Assembly (NCBI GenBank): GCA_014376915.1
Contig: JACMQP010000279.1
Coordinates: 1-6,862, forward strand
DNA: 6,862 bases
DNA from: Ramlibacter sp.
GTDB taxonomy: Bacteria; Pseudomonadota; Gammaproteobacteria; Burkholderiales; Burkholderiaceae
Direction of reading: 5' to 3'
Below are positions 1 through 6,862 of this stretch, in pieces (the stretch's first letter is position 1; every line of letters starts with the position of its first letter). Below the pieces are notes generated by a model. That model had not been told where the DNA came from. It saw nothing but the letters and a program-made list of their open reading frames with translations, and did not search any database. Both the position numbers and the translations under genes were made by a program.

Positions 1-633
1 ATCCCGCTGGAACCGGACAAGGCAGGCGCGCGGCGGGCGCTGGGGCTGGCTGACGGCGACGAGGTGGTGGCGATATTGCCGGGCAGCCGCCGCTCCGAGA
101 TCCAGTACCTGGCCGACCGGTTCTTCGCCGCGGCGGCGCTGCTGCGGCAGGCCCGGCCTGGCATCCGCTTCGTGACGCCGGCCGCGCCGGGGCTGAAAGC
201 GGCAATCGAGGGCGCAGCGCACGCCGCCGGCCTCTCCGGCCTGCAGATCGTCGAGGGCCAGTCGCACACCGCGCTCGCAGCCTGCGACGTGACCTTGATC
301 GCCAGCGGCACGGCGACGCTGGAGGCGACGCTGTTCAAGCGGCCGATGGTGATCGGCTACAACATGAACTGGTTGTCCTGGCAGCTGGTGCGGCGCAAGC
401 AGCTGCAGCCCTGGGTCGGCCTGCCCAACATCCTGTGCGGCGAGTTCGTTGTGCCCGAACTGCTGCAGGACGACGCTACGCCCGAAAAACTCTCGCGGGC
501 GGTCTTGGAATGGCTCACCGCACCTGCGAGAATCGCGGTCGTACAACAGAGATTCCAGGCGCTGCACCACGAATTGCGGCGCGACACGCAGGCGCTTGCG
601 ACTGATGCCATCGAAAAAGTTATCCAGGCCTGA
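1..633 (+). CDS. lpxB: Lipid A disaccharide synthase LpxB, 3' part (5' end outside window)
   Basis: This frame is open from the first base and ends at TGA 631-633, giving about 210 residues. The family is usually about 380-390 residues, so the N-terminal 45% or so lies upstream. LpxB is a GT19 glycosyltransferase, peripheral on the inner membrane. It joins UDP-2,3-diacylglucosamine to lipid X to form the tetraacyl disaccharide 1-phosphate of lipid A. Visible family signatures are the LPGSR nucleotide-sugar loop (window residues 26-30, followed by RSEI) and a [10 protein letters not shown] stretch near residues 102-111 in the UDP-binding half. After these comes the conserved MNWLSW...[18 protein letters not shown] block. 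The next gene, rnhB, starts inside its last 29 bases, so the two are probably translationally coupled. The same neighbourhood (lpxD-fabZ-lpxA-lpxB-rnhB) is common in proteobacteria. I see nothing damaged in the visible part. Confidence 0.96.
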   Translation: MPLEPDKAGARRALGLADGDEVVAILPGSRRSEIQYLADRFFAAAALLRQARPGIRFVTPAAPGLKAAIEGAAHAAGLSGLQIVEGQSHTALAACDVTLIASGTATLEATLFKRPMVIGYNMNWLSWQLVRRKQLQPWVGLPNILCGEFVVPELLQDDATPEKLSRAVLEWLTAPARIAVVQQRFQALHHELRRDTQALATDAIEKVIQA

Positions 634-1258
634 ACAGAAGAGGCTTGCATGGGACCCGGTCGGGTTGACGGCCGGCGTCGACGAAGCGGGCCGCGGTCCG
701 CTGGCGGGACCCGTGGTCGCCGCCGCGGTGATCCTGGACGACAGCAAGCGCATCCGCGGCCTGGCCGATTCGAAGGTCCTGACGCCTCTGATGCGCGACC
801 AGTTGTACGACCAGATCCGCGAAAAGGCCCTGTGTTGCTCCATCGCCCAGGCCTCGGTCGAGGAGATCGACGAGCTCAATATCCTGCACGCCACCATGCT
901 GGCGATGAAGCGCGCCGTCGAAGGGCTACGGCTCAAGCCGGTCAAAGTGCTGGTGGACGGCAACCGGCTGCCCTCGATCGACGTGCTGGCCGAAGCGGTC
1001 ATCGGCGGCGACGCCCTGATCAAGTCGATCTCGGCCGCTTCGATCCTGGCCAAGGTGCACCGGGACCGGCTGTGCAGGCAACTGGACGAGGAGTTTCCCC
1101 ACTACGGCTTTGCCGCCCACAAGGGCTACGGCACGCCCGAGCACCTGGAGGCGCTGCGGGCGCACGGCGCGTGCCGGCATCACCGCAGGTTCTTCGGGCC
1201 GGTGGCCGCCACCTTCATGACGCCGGACGGGCAGACCATCGTCTTGCGGGTGTCGTGA
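605..1258 (+). CDS. rnhB: Ribonuclease HII
   Basis: RNase HII cuts the RNA strand of RNA-DNA hybrids and removes single ribonucleotides misincorporated in DNA, in the cytoplasm with Mn or Mg. The product is 217 residues, slightly longer than the 198 of E. coli because of a short basic N-terminal extension and a C-terminal tail. The [13 protein letters not shown] motif supplies Asp26 and Glu27. VDGN supplies Asp118 and [13 protein letters not shown] supplies Asp136, so the full DEDD metal site is present with the 18-residue spacing I recall between the last two in E. coli. The GRG substrate loop is at 29-31, and DSK (55-57), HKGY and HHRRFFGPV are also conserved. ATG 605 was chosen because it puts the first motif at residue 24. 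It lies 29 bases inside lpxB and has only a weak Shine-Dalgarno-like stretch, so coupled translation is likely. A TTG at 665 is a weaker alternative. The stop overlaps the start of the methyltransferase gene. Confidence 0.97.
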   Translation: MPSKKLSRPEQKRLAWDPVGLTAGVDEAGRGPLAGPVVAAAVILDDSKRIRGLADSKVLTPLMRDQLYDQIREKALCCSIAQASVEEIDELNILHATMLAMKRAVEGLRLKPVKVLVDGNRLPSIDVLAEAVIGGDALIKSISAASILAKVHRDRLCRQLDEEFPHYGFAAHKGYGTPEHLEALRAHGACRHHRRFFGPVAATFMTPDGQTIVLRVS

Positions 1259-2031
1259 CTGCTGCCGAACCGCAGCTGATCAGCTCGCGCGAGAACACGC
1301 TGCTGAAGGACCTGCGCCGGCTTGCGCAGGACAGCACCGCCTACCGCAAGCAGGGCCGGGTCTGGATCGAAGGCGACCACCTGTGCCGCGCCGCGCTGGC
1401 CCGCGGGCTGAAACCCGGACTGGCAGTGTTCGCGGAAAGCTCCTGGCCGCAGGCCCGGACCGAGTGGGGCACGGCGGCCGCCAAAACCGTGCTGGTCGCC
1501 GACCCGCTGTTCGCCGGCCTGAGCAACCTGGAGTCGCCAGCGCCGATGGCATTCGTGATCGACTTGCCAGCAGCGCCGGCGCTGGACCCGCGGGCGGCGA
1601 GCGTGATCCTCGACCGGGTTCAGGACGCTGGCAACGTCGGCGCGATCCTGCGCAGCGCAGGGGCGTTCGGCTTCCGCCAGGTCATTGCGCTCAAGGGCAC
1701 TGCGGCGCTGTGGAGTCCCAAGGTGCTGCGCGCCGGGATGGGCGCGCACTTCGGCCTGCGGCTGGTCGAGTCAGCGGAGCCAGCGGCCCTGGATGCGCTG
1801 GTGGTTCCTATCTTCACCACAAGTTCGCACCACGGCGCGTACTTGCACCAGGCGGACCTGCCCTGGCCCTGCGCCTGGGCGCTGGGACACGAAGGGCAGG
1901 GCGTCGGCGACGAGGTGGGGGCTCGGGCCAGCATGGTCGTGCGCATCATCCAGCCTGGCGGCGAAGAGTCGCTCAACGTCGCCTCCGCGGCTGCGATCTG
2001 TCTGCACGCTTCGGCAGTTTTGCGGGCCTGA
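1255..2031 (+). CDS. SpoU/TrmH family RNA 2'-O-methyltransferase
   Basis: This is a 258-residue SPOUT-class methyltransferase that uses S-adenosylmethionine to methylate a ribose 2'-OH, most likely in 23S rRNA. The GTG start at 1255 overlaps the rnhB TGA in a GTGA arrangement, which suggests coupled translation. Residues 8-100 or so form an N-terminal substrate-binding domain ([14 protein letters not shown]...[10 protein letters not shown]), resembling the L30e-like domain of RlmB/TsnR-type enzymes. The C-terminal knotted domain carries the three SpoU motifs. Motif 1 is [18 protein letters not shown], with Asn127. Motif 2 is GHEGQGV, with Glu213. Motif 3 is [14 protein letters not shown], with Asn241 before the AdoMet-binding end of the knot. 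The sequence does not identify the exact rRNA nucleotide. RlmB (G2251) is one candidate, but the N-terminal region looks closer to the YsgA/TsnR-like subgroup, so no symbol is given. All expected motifs are intact. Confidence 0.93.
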   Translation: MTAAEPQLISSRENTLLKDLRRLAQDSTAYRKQGRVWIEGDHLCRAALARGLKPGLAVFAESSWPQARTEWGTAAAKTVLVADPLFAGLSNLESPAPMAFVIDLPAAPALDPRAASVILDRVQDAGNVGAILRSAGAFGFRQVIALKGTAALWSPKVLRAGMGAHFGLRLVESAEPAALDALVVPIFTTSSHHGAYLHQADLPWPCAWALGHEGQGVGDEVGARASMVVRIIQPGGEESLNVASAAAICLHASAVLRA

Positions 2032-2062
2032 GACGGACGGCAGCTTGGGCTGCGGGAAATGC

Positions 2063-2078
2063 CCCCGTGGCAACGGGG
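2063..2078 (+). repeat. Perfect hairpin upstream of the carA -10 box
   Basis: CCCCGT (2063-2068) and ACGGGG (2073-2078) form a six-base-pair perfect inverted repeat with a GGCA loop. It covers the place where a -35 element would sit for the TATAAT at 2096. It could be a remnant of a Rho-independent terminator lacking its T tract, or a protein-binding palindrome. The sequence alone does not decide between these. Confidence 0.45.
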
Positions 2079-2095
2079 AACGACGCGCAGCCGGC

Positions 2096-2101
2096 TATAA
2101 T
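2096..2101 (+). promoter_or_regulatory. Probable carAB promoter, -10 box TATAAT
   Basis: A perfect TATAAT lies in otherwise GC-rich DNA about 145 bases upstream of the carA start, in the only sizeable gap before the operon. The sequence 16-18 bases upstream (near 2072-2079, ACGGGG) is a poor -35 match and there is no TGN extension, so activator help or an atypical promoter is possible. The predicted transcription start is near 2108, giving a leader of roughly 138 bases. Confidence 0.55.
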
Positions 2102-2168
2102 CAGAGGCAGTCCCGCAAACCCCCGTACGCCTAGCGCACTCCAGCCTCTCCCTGACAAAAAATGCAAT

Positions 2169-2220
2169 CAAACGCGTAGCGTTTGGGCAACCAAGAGCCT
2201 GCTCTTGAGCGCGTTTGGGC
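2169..2220 (+). repeat. Leader inverted repeats and a 10-base direct repeat before carA
   Basis: CAAACGC (2169-2175) pairs perfectly with GCGTTTG (2179-2185) across a GTA loop. A second inverted repeat, CAAGAG (2192-2197) with CTCTTG (2202-2207), has a CCTG loop. The ten bases GCGTTTGGGC occur twice, at 2179-2188 and 2211-2220. CAAACGC can therefore pair with either copy, giving alternative folds, one of which encloses the second hairpin. The elements lie in the inferred untranslated leader, just upstream of the ribosome binding site. Any regulatory role is inference. Confidence 0.5.
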
Positions 2221-2235
2221 GTACCGTAATCATCC

Positions 2236-2240
2236 GGAGA
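2236..2240 (+). promoter_or_regulatory. carA ribosome binding site (GGAGA)
   Basis: GGAGA lies five bases before GTG 2246 and decides the carA start. The upstream in-frame TTG at 2183 has no comparable purine-rich site. TCTCC at 2147-2151 is its exact complement, so a weak masking pairing is possible but short. Confidence 0.8.
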
Positions 2241-2245
2241 ACCCA

Positions 2246-3427
2246 GTGCTCTTGTCTCAACAGGGAACCGCCCCTCCCGCCATCCTGGCGCTCGCAGACG
2301 GCACGGTCTTCCTTGGTCATTCGATCGGTGCCGCCGGCACCACCACCGGCGAAGTCGTGTTCAACACGGCCATCACCGGCTACCAGGAAATCCTGACCGA
2401 CCCGAGCTATCGCGGGCAGATCGTGACGCTCACCTGTCCGCACATCGGCAACTACGGCGTCAACGAAGAAGACGTCGAAGCCTCGAAGGTGTATGCCGCC
2501 GGGTTGGTCATCCGCGACCTGCCGCTGATCGCGTCCAACTTCCGTTCGCACCTCACGCTGCAGCAGTACCTGCAGCGCGAGAACACCGTCGCCATCTCCG
2601 ATGTCGATACCCGCAAGCTGACCCGCCTGCTGCGCACCAAGGGCGCGCAGAACTGCGCCATCGTCGGCCTGGCTGCAGGCCAGCATGTCACGCCCGCGCT
2701 GGTCGACAAGGCGGTCGCGGCAGCACGCGCCACGCTTTCGATGAGCGGGCTTGACCTGGCCAAGGAAGTCTCGGTGCGCAAGCCCTACGACTGGACCCAG
2801 ACCGAATGGGCGCTGGGCAAAGACTACGGCGAACTGCAGACGCCCAGGCACCACGTGGTCGCTTTCGACTATGGCGTCAAGTACAACATCCTGCGCATGC
2901 TGGCTGAACGCGGCTGCCGCGTGACGGTGGTGCCGGCGCAGACTTCCGCCGCCGAGGTCAAGGCCATGAATCCCGACGGCGTGCTCCTGAGCAACGGACC
3001 CGGCGATCCGGAGCCGTGCGACTACGCCATTGAGGCGACCCGCGAGCTGATCGAGGCCAGCTACCCGACCTTCGGCATCTGTCTGGGCCACCAGATCATG
3101 GCGCTCGCCTCCGGCGCCAAGACGTTCAAGATGAAATTCGGCCACCATGGCGCCAACCATCCGGTCAAGGACCTCGACAACAACCGCGTCAGCATCACCA
3201 GCCAGAACCACGGCTTCGCGGTCGACGAGGCCTCGCTGCCGACCAACCTGCGGACCACCCATGTGTCGCTGTTCGACGGCACGCTGCAGGGCCTGGCCCG
3301 CACCGACAAGCCGGCGTTCTGCTTTCAGGGCCACCCGGAAGCCTCGCCCGGCCCCCACGACATCGGCTACCTGTTCGACCGCTTCACCGGGTTGATGGAC
3401 CAGGCCGCAGCCCGCAAGAAGAAGTAA
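2246..3427 (+). CDS. carA: Carbamoyl phosphate synthetase small (glutaminase) subunit
   Basis: CarA hydrolyses glutamine and passes ammonia through a tunnel to CarB for carbamoyl phosphate synthesis, feeding pyrimidine and arginine pathways in the cytoplasm. The product is 393 residues, close to the 382 of E. coli. The N-terminal CarA-specific domain starts near residue 11 ([19 protein letters not shown]) and includes the conserved [11 protein letters not shown] and HIGNYG segments. The class I glutamine amidotransferase domain begins near residue 203 ([15 protein letters not shown]). Its nucleophile is Cys279 in TFGICLGHQ, and the catalytic partners are His363 and Glu365 in [11 protein letters not shown]. 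All three are ten positions beyond E. coli Cys269/His353/Glu355. The oxyanion-side [11 protein letters not shown] motif is also present. GTG 2246 was chosen because of the GGAGA site five bases upstream. In-frame TTG codons at 2183 and 2252 are less likely. The TAA abuts the carB ATG. Confidence 0.98.
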   Translation: MLLSQQGTAPPAILALADGTVFLGHSIGAAGTTTGEVVFNTAITGYQEILTDPSYRGQIVTLTCPHIGNYGVNEEDVEASKVYAAGLVIRDLPLIASNFRSHLTLQQYLQRENTVAISDVDTRKLTRLLRTKGAQNCAIVGLAAGQHVTPALVDKAVAAARATLSMSGLDLAKEVSVRKPYDWTQTEWALGKDYGELQTPRHHVVAFDYGVKYNILRMLAERGCRVTVVPAQTSAAEVKAMNPDGVLLSNGPGDPEPCDYAIEATRELIEASYPTFGICLGHQIMALASGAKTFKMKFGHHGANHPVKDLDNNRVSITSQNHGFAVDEASLPTNLRTTHVSLFDGTLQGLARTDKPAFCFQGHPEASPGPHDIGYLFDRFTGLMDQAAARKKK

Positions 3428-6687
<3,260 letters not shown>

Positions 6688-6691
<4 letters not shown>

Positions 6692-6716
6692 GCCAGTCAG
6701 CGCAATAGCGGATAAT
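6688..6716 (+). promoter_or_regulatory. Probable sigma-70-type promoter for greA
   Basis: TTGAGC (6688-6693) and GATAAT (6711-6716) match the -35 and -10 consensus at four and five of six bases, with the optimal 17-base spacer. The -35 overlaps the carB stop. The predicted start is near 6722-6724, just before the terminator-like hairpin. Confidence 0.6.
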
Positions 6717-6719
6717 CCG
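6709..6719 (+). promoter_or_regulatory. Inverted repeat over the greA -10 box
   Basis: CGGAT (6709-6713) and ATCCG (6715-6719) form an 11-base inverted repeat with a single central A, exactly covering the GATAAT -10 box. It could be an operator for a dimeric regulator, but short palindromes also arise by chance. Confidence 0.3.
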
Positions 6720-6730
6720 TTGCAACAGAC

Positions 6731-6766
6731 ACCGCCGGACGGCAACGCTCGGCGGTTTCCTTTTTG
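6731..6766 (+). terminator. Rho-independent terminator-like hairpin between carB and greA
   Basis: ACCGCCG (6731-6737) pairs perfectly with CGGCGGT (6750-6756) around a 12-base loop, followed at once by a T-rich tract TTTCCTTTTT. The tract is interrupted by CC, so termination may be incomplete. It would end the carAB transcript. Because it lies downstream of the putative greA promoter, it could also act inside the greA leader. Confidence 0.75.
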
Positions 6767-6793
6767 TCCCCACAGAACGACGGAGCACGACAC

Positions 6794-6862
6794 GTGGCCA
6801 CCATCCCCATTACCAAACGCGGCGCCGAGAAGCTCAAGGCCGAGCTGCACGAGCTCAAGACC
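6794..6862 (+). CDS. greA: Transcription elongation factor GreA, 5' end only
   Basis: Only 23 codons are present, starting (V/M)ATIPITKRGAEKLKAELHEL. This is the recognisable start of GreA, normally about 158 residues. GreA binds the secondary channel of RNA polymerase and stimulates cleavage of the 3' end of backtracked RNA. The visible part is the first strand and the beginning of the N-terminal coiled coil. The catalytic acidic tip and the C-terminal FKBP-like domain are outside the window. The start is GTG 6794, preceded by GACGGAG (6779-6785) at an eight-base spacing. The carB-greA gene order is familiar in betaproteobacteria and gammaproteobacteria. The short gap with its own promoter and terminator-like hairpin suggests greA is transcribed at least partly on its own. 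Confidence 0.93.
   Translation, partial: MATIPITKRGAEKLKAELHELKT

Larger units (their letters stand above)
2032..2245 (+). other. Intergenic gap and carA leader (214 bases)
   Basis: There is no credible gene in this gap. It holds two GC hairpins near its left end (2040-2053 with a TTGG loop, and 2063-2078), a TATAAT box at 2096-2101, two AT/GC hairpins at 2169-2207, a 10-base direct repeat and the carA ribosome binding site. Neither left-hand hairpin is followed by a T run, so I do not see a convincing intrinsic terminator for the lpxB-rnhB-methyltransferase transcript. It may end by Rho or read through into carA. A five-codon ATG-to-TAG frame at 2162-2179 has no ribosome binding site and is not called. 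Confidence 0.7.

Noticed and set aside
649..1254. Upstream extension of the methyltransferase frame through rnhB
   Set aside because: The translation is a Gly/Arg/Pro-rich shadow of rnhB. Real family similarity begins just after GTG 1255.
2040..2078. Intrinsic terminator after the methyltransferase gene
   Set aside because: Two GC stems are present but neither is followed by a T tract, so they are recorded only as a repeat and a note on the gap.
2162..2179. Five-codon leader peptide (ATG to TAG) before carA
   Set aside because: It has no Shine-Dalgarno sequence and no run of regulatory codons, and frames this short are expected by chance. Its stop lies in the small hairpin loop, but that alone is not evidence.
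2183..2245. TTG 2183 as an upstream start of carA
   Set aside because: It has no ribosome binding site, the added residues do not resemble CarA, and it lies in the repeat-rich leader. GTG 2246 has GGAGA five bases upstream.
1383..2396. A 337-codon + strand frame across the methyltransferase gene and carA leader
   Set aside because: It is low-complexity Arg/Ala/Gly translation out of frame with two recognised genes and has no family signature.

Overview
The window looks like ordinary chromosomal DNA of a Gram-negative betaproteobacterium, most likely of the order Burkholderiales. This rests on the high GC content, the presence of a lipid A gene, the lpxB-rnhB-rRNA methyltransferase gene order, and protein wording in CarB, RNase HII and the methyltransferase that resembles Burkholderiales homologues I recall. 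No database search was possible, so the family-level placement is inference. I see no mobile element, CRISPR array, tRNA, rRNA or phage gene.

Layout, all genes on the + strand. Positions 1-2031 hold a tightly packed, probably co-transcribed cluster. It comprises the 3' part of lpxB (lipid A disaccharide synthase), then rnhB (RNase HII), whose start overlaps lpxB by 29 bases, then a SpoU/TrmH-type rRNA 2'-O-methyltransferase whose GTG start overlaps the rnhB stop by four bases. Positions 2032-2245 are a 214-base gap with a perfect TATAAT -10 box, several small inverted repeats, a 10-base direct repeat and a strong ribosome binding site. This gap is the probable promoter and leader of carA. Positions 2246-6691 are carA and carB, the two subunits of glutamine-dependent carbamoyl phosphate synthetase, joined stop-to-start with no spacer. 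Positions 6692-6793 hold a good sigma-70-like promoter, an inverted repeat over its -10 box and a terminator-like hairpin. The start of greA (transcript cleavage factor) then runs off the window.

The genes form three functional blocks: envelope lipid A synthesis plus RNA housekeeping, carbamoyl phosphate supply for pyrimidine and arginine synthesis, and RNA polymerase rescue. CarA releases ammonia from glutamine, and CarB uses it with bicarbonate and two ATP to make carbamoyl phosphate. All key catalytic residues I could check in RnhB, CarA and CarB are present.

I found no undescribed system. The most interesting signals are regulatory. One is a greA leader with a promoter followed almost at once by a terminator hairpin, reminiscent of the GraL arrangement of Escherichia coli. 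Another is a structured carA leader with mutually exclusive pairings. A third is a substitution in the nucleotide effector pocket of CarB.
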